Positions 1 through 14,300 of a stretch of 64,000 bases of DNA are shown one piece after another (position 1 is the first letter of the stretch; each line of letters begins with the position of its first letter). This stretch comes from Lamellibrachia satsuma. Lineage: Eukaryota; Annelida; Polychaeta; Sabellida; Siboglinidae. The translations under genes were made by a program, and so were the position numbers. The stretch lies in contig BSQZ01000018.1 in NCBI GenBank assembly GCA_033239005.1, forward strand, positions 6,479,536 through 6,543,535. Reading direction: 5' to 3'. Under the pieces are notes generated by a model. It was not told the DNA's origin. It did not search any database and saw only the letters and a list, made by a program, of their open reading frames with translations.

Positions 1-2174
1 CTTAAATTATTAGGAATTATGTCAAATTGTGCAATGAAGCACTTTGGCTGAACAAATAGTAATATTTTTTTTATTCTAAAAATTTTATTTTTACCATTAC
101 AAAATAAATGTTTAAACGTACACAAATGGCAAAAATCACATTGTTATCAAAAATATTATTAATTGTTCAACAAAACCACCATTTTACAATTTTGTGTATT
201 GCTGAACATATATGAATACGAATTTAATTTTCCATGGGACTTCCCACAAAACCAAACAAATTTTAGAATGTTGTTTCAACTTGAAATCAGTCTCCGCCCC
301 ATCTCCACTTCTGTAGTAAGGAGTTTCCACTGGACTCCCGCAGTTTAGCTCGTCTGTTTTGGCAGATGGCAGCAACTTCCCTTGCTTGTTGCTACTGTCA
401 GCCATGAGTACGTCAAGTGCATTTCTTTGATTGGTTCAGGTGGGCTGGCATTTAGGTATACACGAAATTTTAAGGAACTTGCAGTTGAATGTCACTGCCG
501 GGATGTGTACATCGTGGCATCGGTATTTGGTACTGTTGTCCATGGTCCTTGTTCATGCTCTGCTAGTGATATCGTACAGTTACACTATCTGTTATTGCAG
601 GCATACTTTTCTACCTTGATAAATGTTCTGGATGTCTTTTCGCTGGCATTTTATAACGCACATTAATAGACACAGCGTCTGCCATCTTGGCCATGCATAT
701 CAACACTGACTGGGTTAAATATTAGGAAGTCCGCCAATCGGCATGCGGGCCAATTCTGTCATTGTATTTGCACTGAAGTATTATTCACGGGTTGTTTAAA
801 TACTTGCTACTAAATGTAATGAAACGGACGTTGTTTAAAATATTAGAAAAAAGGTATGGCCAACTGTAATCTTTTTATATTTATTCTAATTTAGGTAGGA
901 TCCGGTTACCAGAAACACACCTATTTTTTCCTTAGGTCTAACTAATAACTACTCATAAAGTTAGTATCGCTAAAGTAATTAATTTTCAGCCTATCTCTAA
1001 TTCCATTCCATAAACTGAACCCACACAATAGCTACAGACTGAAGGATGAGGATATGTTTATGGGTATCCAAACAGACCTTGACATTAAGCTTATGCACCC
1101 AGCTGCCCATTGGGCCAACAGATTTTACAAGTTACTGGCCCCCAAATTTTCCAATACATACACATCAAAGTCAAAGGGTGCGAGTTTGGACCTTATTTCT
1201 TTTGCCGATGGCGATTTACTTTTAAGCTTTGTGTATTCTGCATGGCAGATAATGTTGCTGCTGGAATCGTTAGAGAATCATATGCCCATCAAAGCCACAG
1301 TGGATCCCGTTTTGAAAACGACGGGTGATGCCGTGTATCGAATTCCAGCTAGTTACATTAAAAATATGACGTGCGAACCGGACACAATGTGTCTAACTAT
1401 GAGTGTTACAACTGGGCTTTATTTCTTTCGAATATAAACTTGTGGACTGAAGTACAAAGTTACACTAAACTTATCTATCTGCGCCCTAGCGGTTCCTGGA
1501 ATGTATGGTAGGCACTGTCGTGACACCTAGCAGACAGTCCATGAACCAGTCGGTTTATATGAAATCGGTATACCGAAGGTGTATCACGATAGACGATATG
1601 TATCATGCAGAAGAAAATGCTGCGATACACTGATAACACTGCGCAACCCAAGTCAAACATAGGCATCCGCAATGCATGAGCATCATAAAGTCTGCATGTC
1701 ATCGCTACTTACGACTCCATGCGGACTTTTTGTGAAGCTCATGCATATCAAAACAAAATTTATTGTAGCGCCGGGGCGGATAGCAAGGACAAGCGACTGA
1801 AACGATGACCTGCAGCTGTAACTGATTGGATAAAAATTATCTGAAACAATGGTGGCCTATTGGGCCAGTAAAATATGACAATTTGTGGTCCGAGAACCCA
1901 AAAAAGGCACCGGGCCAGTTGGCCAGTGTTAGTGTCGAAGCCTGCAAAGTTTCATATGGGGGAGGAGGGGTTTAAAGTTAAATGACATTGGTTTCATTTA
2001 TCAGACATTGATGTTTTGGTAGGGCTCCTGTTAAAAATCATCAGGAAAAAGGAAAAAATGTTCTCCATTACAGCAAAGAATGTCTAATAAAACACTAAGA
2101 CAAGTTATTAGACCATCAATCTAAGGCAACATCTCCACCTATACACAAGAAGTGAGGACTGTGTATCGACAGAC
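1..2174. other. Left edge, no supported gene
   Basis: Presumed intron of the tudor gene. Open frames at 1054-1437 (plus) and 184-405 (minus) have no recognisable domain and no convincing splice context that joins exon 16 in phase. Confidence 0.5.
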
Positions 2175-2322
2175 CTTGCATGCGATCCATGACCACTTGG
2201 AGGTCATCACTCCCGACTTGACACCAGAAGTGCCCTGGGTTGACGCAGTGACTCAGGAAGACACTGCAGTGGTGACCCTCTTTCAGGTTCCTCGGCTTGT
2301 ACTTGTCATACAGTGCGACAGG
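2175..2322 (-). CDS. Tudor gene exon 16: start of tudor 19, continues beyond the window
   Basis: 148 bp, residues 3862-3910. The acceptor is CTTCCTATGTCCCTCAG, a strong pyrimidine tract, in phase 0. It encodes [18 protein letters not shown], the classical flank before a tudor barrel. The donor GTCTGTCG leaves phase 1. I see no following WYRA or DYG exon on this strand down to base 1, so the rest of the domain is off the left edge. Confidence 0.82.
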
Positions 2323-5300
2323 CTGAGGGACATAGGAAGGGTTGTTACACAGCTTGTATGACAGACACTTGTTATACGACCTATACAACATTTGTTACGT
2401 ACAGTAGAACCTCTCAAACGGCCACCCCTAGAAAGCCGCTACACCACAGGCTGTTAATCTCAGATCTGCACGTCTGTATCTCTGACCAGCTTCTATAACT
2501 TGGCCACTTGTTCAGAACAATTTATCTCAGTCACTTCAGAGGGGTTCTACTGTAGTCTGCATAACAGACACTTGTTACACTAGTACACCATCCTGTGGTA
2601 CCTGGTACTATCTACCCATGGGAAAATGGCTATTAGGAATGTGGCCTAGTACTTTGTCCCACTTGCTGCCTTAATCAATGATAATATGAGCATTCAGAAC
2701 TTTGGCCTACATAGGCAATTGATGTTACATAACATACATAATATCAGCTGTGTCACATAAGCACATCCACACCAATTCCTGGAATCAGGCTCAACATTAA
2801 TTAGCCATTTGGGCGAAATGCTTGGTGTTACTTTTCGGATCAGCCATAATTGGTCTACAGTCAAAAGGTTGATTGCCTGTGTGTGGGCCGACCAAGACGG
2901 CAACTGGGACAAAGTACAAATCCATGTTCCTAATAGCCGTTCTCCCAGGGGGAGATAGCAGAGCTACCCATAGGTCGGGAGGACGCACTACAACCGTAGC
3001 CGTTCTCCCACAGGGAGACAGCAGAGCTACCCATAGGTCAGGAGGATGTATAACAACAATCCTGATGATTTCATGCCCCTAAGTATACCTCTGGCTTTGC
3101 CTCTTCCTCCAGTGAATTCCCTGAAGTCATTTCTTCGCTGTTTCCTTCTTCCTCGTCTCCCTCTTCCTCAGTGATTGCATCAAAAGCCTCGGGATCTTGA
3201 CCATCCACCACAGCCAGTTTCTTCTTCATGAGAATGTCCCTAACGTTGTCACCATGGCTACAAGCAACATAAGTAACGCTGTCACCATGGCTACAAGCAA
3301 CATAAGTAACGCTGTCACTATGGCTACAAGCAACATAAGTAACGCTGTCACCATGGCTACAAGCAACGTAAGTAATCCTTAGCAGGAAATATTTCACCGT
3401 TACGGCAACAACCCTCGACCAACTGGCTGTGTAGTACAGAAGGTAAATGTAACAACTCGACACATACAGGGCGATTGCCACTGCCCTACATTCACTTCAA
3501 TACCTTTGTGTGCTATTTATTTTATGTGGTTTTCAAAAATGTTTGCATCATTCTACGGTGCATGTAAATATCATTGATATTCTGGAATCACGAGTTATTT
3601 TAATATATTAATACATTGGACATGAAAAAGTGGATGGCTAACCAATATTTAATCACCAATGATTGTCACATTTCAAAATACTAGATCTTAATGCAATCTC
3701 GAGCTACTCACCACGTTTCAATGTCAACAATGATTCTGTCATCATCGTCAGTGCTGATGACAGTGAGCGTGACGGGCAATGGCTGACCGGCATTACTCTC
3801 GCGACAACACGCCTCCTCCAACACATCCTGGATGTCTGCAATCATCATTAATCCTCTACCCCTCACTGCATACCTGGCTCACGTCACACTTTGACATGTT
3901 AACCCTTTTCCTTAGATCACAACACTTGGTACATATCTGCTGTTCTACAAATAATTTTTATACACATACAAAAATTCCATCGAGTGGACGCCTTACTCAA
4001 GAACAAGGATTGCTTTAATAATATAATACAAGATACATCGTGATACACTTAAGAATATGTAAACAACTTGTAATGGTCTAGCAATTATCAATTAAACACA
4101 ACTTTTGACATTTTTCAAAACACATACAAAATTGTAACTAATGCAATTGTTCTAGTTTTACTAAAAAAATACTTGTTTCAATGAGGACAATGAATCTTTA
4201 CACAACCAACAATAAGTTTCATAAACAGTTCTTTAAAACAATGGCTCGTCTTGTGGGGAAAAGGACTGCAACACAGTATTTTTATACAAAATAAACAAAT
4301 CATGTTTGTTGTTTATTTGTTTATTAGCGGTATGAGAAATTATAATGGCATCGTCACAACAAGGGTTGGTGAAATCCCTGGGGGGAATAAAACACCACAC
4401 TGTTGTTTCGAATTAACAACAAATTTGATTTTATTGATGTTTCAACAGAATAAATTGCTATAATTTGCAAAAACTATTTAGTTACTATGGCAAAACTAGT
4501 CCAGATTGGTTGTTGAGGTTTGATATAATGTCCGCCTGTTATATTCACCATCAGACCAAGCGAGGGACGTGGGCTCCACACGGTGCAGACAGCACCGCGT
4601 GGTCTGCGCCGGCAGCACTAGGAACTTTGGCAGCAGATCTCGCACCGCAGTCAGTGCGACTGTCTCCTTCTTCCCATAATCCACATGGTACACATCAACG
4701 TTGTCGTCTCGGACAGCCAGTACTTGTGCCCGCCGCCAGGTGCCGTCTCTAGTGTAGCGGACGCAACAAGGCTGACCTGTACATGGACTGTCCAACACGG
4801 CTTGCTTCTCAGCTGCAAGTGACGGTTCATAGAGCAAATAAACACCAAACAATAAGAAAATTCAGTATTTCTAAAAAAAACATACTATGTTTTCTGACTA
4901 CTTTTCTCCTGTCTCAATTTCATATATACTACGGTTAAAATGCCCAATGTTCAATTTATGACAAATTTCTTTCTTAACTAACATTGTTATGAAGATAGTA
5001 AAGACATCATCATCAAATGTCAGAAGACTTAATCAAAACTGGCTGGAAAGACATGAAAGATGACTATGTTTGTGAACGCGTTTATGAGCCTAGCACTAAC
5101 AAAGAGAATATGGCAAACAGTTGCCAAAGGTACTGTCAGCTGGTGTACTAGGGAAACTTAACGTAACAGTTACATTGTGCAGTGTAGTGCTTCACTAAAT
5201 ACAGCACAAACACAATGTCATGAAAGATCACTTGCTTGTTTGAAAAGGTTTCCACAGCACATCAGACAACAAAGAAACCCCACAGACACTAAGCTGTGAC

Positions 5301-8300
5301 GTATATATCACGTGATTGTGGTACCTGCGTATGCTACAGCTAACTGTGTCATCAGAGTCTGGCATGTATTATCTGAGTCGACGCGCTGACACACGATGTT
5401 GTCCGGGTCACGCGCGCTCACCACATGCACTGCCACCTGGTGGCCAGCCACAAAGTCCAGCTGGTGGAACGTCTCAAAGTCTACAACCAAACATTAACTT
5501 AACAAGATTACATACTATAGTGGATTCTCGCTATACGGACTCCCAATAAATAAAATGTTAAATCTGTTTCCTCAACTTATCTAGCCTATCGTAAATCCAG
5601 TTAAATGGTGTCCAAATATGTAGTGTGTGAATAGTTTATGTAACATCTGCAGTTGATTTAATAAAAAATACATATAATTTTTGTTCAAATCATCAAAAGA
5701 ATTGACTTTAGTCGTTACATCTGGTAAGGATCAAATTAGTGGATATCCAAAATGGTAAACATTGTGTGGGTCAATGCTGATCATGGGCGTGACTTCCATC
5801 GTCTCGCCGATCACATGACAAAGTTATAAAATTTCACCAAGACCAAGGAAGAAAATTTTGATTTTTCAATTTTATTTTCACTTCAGTTAATGCTTGAACA
5901 AGCATTAATTTAATAATTTGTCTGATGATTTCACAAAAACTACATACAAAAGTTGCACAAACAAGCTGGCATGTTGCACTGGATACTAAGGTTTGTTTTT
6001 TTTGCAAAATTAATTTGAAATGAGACTAGCAAAAAAATCAAATTGATTAACCCATTAGACCCGACAACGGCCGCGGCCGGCCGCTCTGTGCAGTCATGGA
6101 ACGGCTGCCGTCGGCCGCATACAGGACCCTCTATTTAAAAAAATCCTGGCGAATAACTACTGAACTAAACGCTACTAAATTTTGCCACACCCTAGCGGAT
6201 ACATTTTGCAACAACAACATCTCATTACGGGCATGTGTTGCCCTTTCGGAAATCTTGATTTTCATCAGTTTTGTTCACGAAAATTTTTCTTCTTCTAAAT
6301 TTGTCATGATAAAATATGGTGTAACCTGAAATATAACCGTCAGAATTTGATAATGTTTTCAGTGGTGCAAAGCTAGCACATATAGTAGCTACATTTTCTT
6401 CACTGAGTTGCATAGGGTTATGGCATGGGATCATTGTCAAATATCAGTCGCAACTTTCAAAGTTTTAACAAATGTACTATTTTGTCTTTGCAAATTGTGA
6501 TCAATTGTCAACATTTTATTAATATATCCTATTTCTATGTATACATGCATGTGGAGAAATTACTACTCTTCAAAATAAACACAACTTGTAATTGTCAATA
6601 TTGAATAGTTTTTTCTACAGATTTTTTAACACAAGGAGGTAAAATCGCTCAAAATTTGCCAGAAATCCTGGGAACATGGTGGCATGTTTTAATAAAATAC
6701 TGGGGCCTAATGGGATAAGCACCTTTAAAAGCAACATCCCCATTCTGGCCTAAACTGTTGGTCACCCTCTCTGGTGTCCACGGATACAAGGAACATCAGA
6801 TATAAATAACGTGATCCATGTGCTGGTAAGAAGATAGGCAACAAGCCTGTATGACATTATTTAATATAAGTGTGTTCCATTTTCTATTTCTTAATATGAA
6901 TCTGGGTATTTTGGACTTCCATCTGCGGAGTGATAAAATCAAGTTCCTTGATAGGTAAAACCATGTAAAATTTCATATTCCAAGAAACTGGAACATAATT
7001 AGGTTTATGAGGCATGACTTTTGGCATGCATATATGCAATGATGGTGTGCTTATGAATCCAAGGTAACATTAGTTGTTGTAGGGAGACAGCATGTAGAGT
7101 GATGCTCTGTTGCAACATGTCCCACCTGGTTGTTGGGCCGTGGCTTCTACAGCCGCACCACTATCTGAATTCGCATCATCTTCCTCGTCATCCTCAACTT
7201 CCAGGAAAGATTTCTCTGAAAGAACAAACTCAGTTTAACGTCAACGAGAAACTGTCAAAGTCAACAAAGTAAATGTACACTCGTATACAGCCTGGTATCT
7301 AGTCCTTAAGACTGCTGAAAGTGCTTTAGACTTCAATCCCTGACAGACCTGTTTATTCCAACGGCTTCTCAACTTCTCTGTGAAGCATCCAACAATCCAC
7401 CACACTTCTGAATCCAACAATCCACCACACTTCTGAATCCAACAATCCACCACACTTCTGAGTCCAACAATCCACCACACTTCTGAATCCAACAATCCAC
7501 CACACTTCTGAATCCAACAATCCACCACACTTCTGAATCCAACAATCCACCACACTTCTGAATCACAAAATCTATGAACACTAATGGATTTTTAATGTTC
7601 TGGAAACTTTTTGCGGACCCTTTACTCTTTACATGCTTTTTGGTAGCATATGTCAGACACTGGCATCAATAAGCTCCAACACTGGTTGATTTCGATGTCG
7701 CCCTCACAACTTTATAAGTGACAAACACATAGGCCTGTTTTGGGGGATAAAACTGTTGAATTTCAAGTGTCAGACATTGTGAAAGCTGCACTGGCTGATT
7801 TTACCGAGTATGTCTGTGTCTTCACTTTTGCAAGTTGAAGTTGCCTTAGCGCCATATGCCGTGGCAAAACCTCGCGTAACAAGCAGACTATTGATAGTGG
7901 GTGCCGCCTCACGTGACGCATCGAACAAATATATCGGGAACACGTTGTCACACTCATGAGACATGACATCGACTTTCAGCTCTTTGTCGACACATTCACC
8001 TGCAAGTAAACAGAACGTTCCCTACAAATATGACACACAATTTGACACGTTTCCTGCTGATATATATATGTGCATGCCTGTATGTTTACCATTCCACTGG
8101 AATTCATCCAATGGGTAATAAGGGTAATAAACTGCCACTGCAAATTTTGTTGAAGAAAACACACTGTCCCAAATTTGTAGTCCAAGTAGAATAGTCTTAC
8201 TGTAAAGATATGACATCCAAATTTGTCTGGTGGCAAATTTTTAAGTACCTTAATTGAAGTAGTAATTTAGACATAACCTTAGCACAAATTGTTAGTTGGT

Positions 8301-11300
8301 TCCTAGAATATATGGCAGTAAAAGTTGTGGTACTTTCTATCCCAGCATGCAGTGCACGGCTAGTGTGCAAGGCACTGGCGACTGACACCAAGAACTGTCC
8401 ATAACATGTTTATCATACAAAGCCAAACTGTTCAGTCAACATCATTCAAGCGAGTCACGTGATCACACAGACAAGTGCCATGCAATATCACTCACCCCTG
8501 AAGTACTGCAAGCCCTCTGGGGTCCAGTTCGGTGTCTCAAGTCCGGCAAGATTGCACACGAACACCTGCACAGGTATCTCTAGCAACGACTCGTCCATCG
8601 GCCGGACAGCTTCAGTACTGACCACAACTCGCCGGCCGTAGTCCACCAGGACTACCTGAAACACAGTTGTGGCTTCTGCACATCCCTGTAGAACTATTTT
8701 GGCAGTGGAGGTAGGAGTAGAAGTGCATCTTGTCATGTCCAGGCAAATAAAAAATAATTGCAGCGTGGCTGAATGCTTCCAGAGAAATCAAGTTGGGGTT
8801 GGAAAGACCAGGTTTGCCACGGGGTGAAATGTAAAGGTTCTTGGGACTGCTTTGAACAGTCCCAAGAACCAGACATTACGTTATATAAGAACTTATCTTT
8901 AAATAGATTACAACAAATGAAAATTCAGAAAATTGGACAAATCAAGAGCAGTGAAAAAAACAAAACTCTAGAATTTGTATTTTAATTGTATCCAAAAACA
9001 AGCCTTTCTATAAAAAATCTAATCATTTTATGTCACATATTACATAATTCCTTCAAAAATAAAAACAAAGTTATAAAATATTTTTATTGTAGACGAAGTG
9101 CGCCTACAAGCCGTGGTCATATGACCTACCTCATAGCCATTGTCCTGTATGGTTGTCACCAAGGCCCTGTACCAGGCATTGTCATCCTTAGCCAGACACT
9201 TTTCACCCATCCCGAGTCGTTCATCAGGTGCAGCGCCCTCTGTTGTCAGAGTTTCGGCAATCATTGCCTCAATGTCCTTGAGTGACTCTGTCATCCTCAG
9301 TGTGAACTCTAGCGGAGACGTGCCAGACACGAACATTGCCATTAGCTCAGTGCCAACGTACAGGTCAGGAGTTCTGTAGTCTGATCTCTGCAAGGACAAT
9401 CATCACTGTCAACAAGAATCTTTTCAAAGCTGCATAAATACGTAAATGTTTTATTAAGCGTTTGTGCTGAAACGTCAAAGTTGTCATGCGAGGACCGTGA
9501 CAAAATCTTTGCGGTACACACACAACTGTGACAATTTTTCACTAATGTTTTGTAATCTGTGTGTAATCTGTATGTGTAATCTGTGTGTGTATGCTACGCA
9601 TGTTGCTTTTTCACTTTAGAAATAAAATAAGTTTGGTGTCATAAGTGTAACATCACCGCAAGCATGAATCCAATTATAACTTCCAGCTGTACACATGCAT
9701 AGAAATAAATGCATACATACTAGATTTAGTCCAGGTTGTCAAGTTAAGTAAAAATTCTGGCCTGGCAATTAAACCATGGGGCAAAAGGGCAAGTAAACTT
9801 TGGGGCAAGTGAAACATGGGCAAGACACGGGGCAAATAAAACATGGGGCAAGAAACTTAATGGCAAGCCTTGTGCTCGTTAAAATGCAACTATAATTTAT
9901 TGAATACTGTATTTGGTCACAGAAGTTGTACTTAGTTTACCTTTCATAGCAGAAATTTACCTCAATCATCTCAATAAGTGCCTTGTCCTCAGTCCCTGTC
10001 TGTGTCACTGGCTCACTGACACTGTTATGAGGCACCTCGCTCTGGTTCACTCCATAATCACTGTCCACCAGCTGCTGACCGATGGAAGACTGGCCATCCC
10101 AGAGGGTGACACTGACCTCGTGGAGGTCACCTTGCGTCAGGGTCACGACCTCTGCCAAGAACTCCTTGCTCTCCTCGAATATGACCATCTCTTGGAAGCG
10201 GTTGCAGGCGGCTGTGTCCCAGACCTCTCCCTCTCCATAGGGGGACACTCCTGCCAGAACGCACTTGAACGCCTGCATGGGCAGCTCAGTGAAGCAAGGC
10301 ACAATCGTCCTGACCTTTGACCTAGGCACATCTGCTGTGTTGCCGTAGTCAACGAAACAGACGGTTACATCGTCATTATCAGTGACAGATGTGATCATCG
10401 CTCTGTACCAGTTTTTGTCATCTGGCAACTGCGCCACGCACACCATGCCAGTCGACAGTTCGCCGACCTCATCACTGGTGACCTTTGACCCTGAGTAGAA
10501 GTCCTGGATTTTGTCCATGAGAAGGGCGAGTTTGGTCGTTGAAGACTCGGCGGGCTGACACCAGAAGTTGCATGGAGACACGGCAGACACAACGTGGACC
10601 TGCATCATGTCACCGGGCTTCAGGGGCGTACAAGTGTACCTGTCAACAGGGACACAAGTTAATATCAGATAAGGGACTTGAGAAATAAATTATTTTCACA
10701 AACCTAACCACATTTTTATAAAAACAATTTGGTTTAATTTTTTTTATAAAAACATAAACATGAAATACATTTACAAAAATTTTACCGTTGCATTAACACT
10801 AGTCTTCAGCTGTTCTGACTGCGGCAAGAAATTATCTGATTATTTCACTAGCAGTCAACAGCAACTTTGAATATTCTCGATCAAGATTTATTTAGCTCTG
10901 TAAACTTCAGAGGAATCAAGGACCTCATTAACTGTAATTGAAACATCACTCTGGCCTTACAATCACCAACAACTCACCTGACAACATCCGACTCTTTGGC
11001 GTCAACACTACTGTCGAGTGTCACCGTGTCACGTGTCTTGGTGGCAACAGCCATTTGAGCGTCAATCAGCTTCTGTGCCACAGACATGCCCATGTCCAAC
11101 AGGTTGACGGGGTAAGAGCAATCACTGGTGACTTCAGTAACCTCCGCAATCAGACATTTCTGACATGTCGACTCTGTAAAGAGTTTTACAGCATCATCAC
11201 CCCACGATTCACCAGAGGGCACCACTCCATCTAGTCGACACGCCACCGCTTGAGTCGGCAATGTGGCGAACGTCCTCTGTAGTGCATGCACATTTAAGAT

Positions 11301-14300
11301 ATCAACAGTCTCAGTGTTGCCATAGTCGACATAGACCACAGCAACATTGTCTGCGTCAATGCTGGTGACACGGGCACGACACCAGCTCTCCTCCTCTACA
11401 GACTTTACTGCACAGAACTGACCGACTTCGACACTTAACCCCGTGGTCGTACAAGACTCACACATATCGTAGCACTCACACATCTTATTTGTCAGTTGCT
11501 TTAGTTGACCCTCCGTGCTGCGCTGCTGCACCCAAAACTCACTCGGTGACTTCACATGAGAGACATATACCTCAAACTTGCCTTGATGCAGCAACTTGCA
11601 AGCATCAGCAACTGGCACCGTGTCAGCACCATCATCAACGTCAGTGTTATCTTCTTCTTCAGCGGAATTTTCAGCTGTGCAGAAGGAGTCCTCGGTTGAA
11701 TTTTCGACCGAGTCTAGTAGGCGCTGACGGACAGACACGCCCATGTCCCAGAGATGGACGACATAGCTGGGGGCAGGGGCGTCTCCCTCCCCTATCTCAT
11801 CAGCCGACACAAACTGCGCCAACAGCTTCTTGTCCATCACAGACACGGCAAACACCTGCAGTGCATCCTCCGTCCAGCCATCTTCGCTGACCGATGCAAT
11901 CCCGTCCAGCTTACACTCTAGGGCATACGGTGACAACACGTTCCACTCAGGCTTGCTGGGGAAGATCAGCTTGCGTTCTATGCTTGCTGCATTGCCGTAA
12001 TCAATGAAGAACACACGAACCATTTCGCCATCGATGTCAAGAACGCGAGCTCTGTAGAGGCTGACATCTTTGTATCTGTGATCAGAAACAATGACATTAT
12101 AAGTAACTTTTCAATACATAATAATTGGTTCAGGAAAATATCCAATTAACCAGGCTGTCCTTTACTTCCCACTTTATTTTTATCAATATAGAAACGTCAC
12201 CAAATCATTATAAAAAAATTTGTAGAATTATCATGCAAAAGGGTAGAGAGCTAAAAACAATTACAGTGAAAGGGGTGCAGCTGTCTTCAAATTACAATGC
12301 AGGACCCCTTCGCTGAAAAGTGATGCCTACCACTCTGAGACATTTTAATTGAAAATGGGAACAGTCTTCACTGAAATGAGTCATGTATTTCGTTGGTTGT
12401 CATTCCGGTGACAAAAGTATCACTGATATAACATTTTAATTGAAAGTGGGAACAGCCTTCACTGAAATGAGTCATGTATTTCATTGGTTGTCATTCCGGT
12501 GACAAAAGTATCACTGATATAACATACTCCCTACTGTCATCATTAGGTCCAGAATGGCTAAAACAATACCAAGAAAGAAAGGTATCAAATTTATGGGTTT
12601 TCAAGGCCCTGAAATAATCAATGCACCTTGTCTAGAACATTTAACAATGTTTCTTTATCACATCAGACTGATGTTTGACAATAAGTCATTTAAATTAAAT
12701 TTAATGATTTAATTAATGTTTTTTTAACAACAAAGCTATACAGAATGTTAATGTTACAAGCATGTTTCTTTTTCTAACTTGCAACTTGCAATAAATATAG
12801 CTTGACATCCACTTTGAAATAATTACCAGACACAAAAGTAACCAATATCAACTCATTTTCAAACAGAGCACTAACCTTGCGACACATAGTGCTCCGACAC
12901 TCGGCTCCCAAGTGGTGTCCAGTGATGCGTCACTCAGCTGCTCCGACAGACATGTCAACTGCACCTCACTCCGCACCAGTTGACACCAGAACTGAGCTGG
13001 TGACACAAAGTGACTGACATAGACCTCCATCTTGTGTCCAACCAGGTCAGTAATGATTGCTTGACACGGATTTGTCATCTCGTCGTCTACAATAACAAAG
13101 CTCTGCAAGTCCACGACAGGTTACACATTTACCCCCGCCACCCTGTCTGGGCATAGCCACTGGTCAGGCAGAAGGCCCACCGTTTTAAAGTATTTAATGT
13201 GAAAAACGTAGGAAAGTAGGGTGAACGAAGATTCATAAACTTTGAAACAGCAGCAGGTAGCCTCGAACCCCCGTCCCCTCGACCGACAGTCTGGCGCTCT
13301 GACCACCCAGCCACTGGAAACCCCGGTCCTCTTGACTGACAGTGCAGGCCATTAACTGCCGAGCTACTGCACTCCAACAATGGTTGTCATTTGACCAGAA
13401 ATTATTACTATGGAACCACTGCACTTGCCAATTAAAATTATTAAATTAGGAAATAAACCATAAACTATCTCAGAGGTTTCATGATACAAATAAACACATA
13501 AAAATATCTATAACGATACAAATGCTTTTCACACTAACTGAAAAACAACTGTTAATAATTAAATGTGCATTTAAAATTAATCATGTAAGATTAATTAGTT
13601 CTTGGAAGAAAAAACCATGCAAGCAACTAGATATACCAAATTTATTTAGGTGAGCAATTCCTTAGTTTAATTCTGAAAATAGATTGACAAAAGCAGTTAT
13701 TATCTGAATGAACAAAGTTTACAGATGGCGTTATAACTTAAAATATAAGTTTTGAGATACAATTAATTTACTATTTGAAAAAAGACGATTGTGTTCATAT
13801 TTTTCTAAGGACGTGTGCCTTACCTGACTGTTCAGTGTCTGCTGTGTCCCCGTCCCCGGGAACTTCCTCTGCTATAGCCCTCAGTGTCCTCCGTCCAGGA
13901 AAGAGAGAAGCAACATCAACAGGCCCGTCCCTGAGTTGTGCCTCAATGTGTCCAGCACTATCCCGGTTCAAGGTCACCAGTAGGTCCTTATCTAATGCCC
14001 TCTCTAGGAATACACCCATCTCATCCAGTGTCCATTCTGCAGTTTTGTCGAGTCCCGCCAGGTGGCAGTGTATGGCAAATGGCGGCTGTTGCAGGAACTC
14101 CGGGAGGATGCGTCGCAATTCCCCGGCCGTGACCGTCTCCGAAGTCCCGCAGTCGATCAAAGTGACAGTCACACCGTCATCTTCCAACGAATCTACGACA
14201 GCGCGATACCATTGGTCACCGGTGCTACTGCGCACACAGCAGGCTCCACCTGGTGCTGGGTCAAGGAGTGCGAGTCCGTCAGAGTCGGGGATGTCATACG

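Noticed and set aside
184..405. 73-codon minus-strand frame as the next tudor exon
   Set aside because: Begins plausibly but does not join exon 16 in phase 1 without a stop, and has no tudor motif.
1054..1437. 127-codon plus-strand frame
   Set aside because: No recognisable domain, composition like random AT-rich sequence, no splice or start support.
7241..7581. Trp/Cys/Gly-rich minus-strand frames
   Set aside because: All three phases of the 25-bp minisatellite are open; not coding.
13259..13313. tRNA gene
   Set aside because: A and B boxes are present but no cloverleaf can be closed; it is the head of a SINE.
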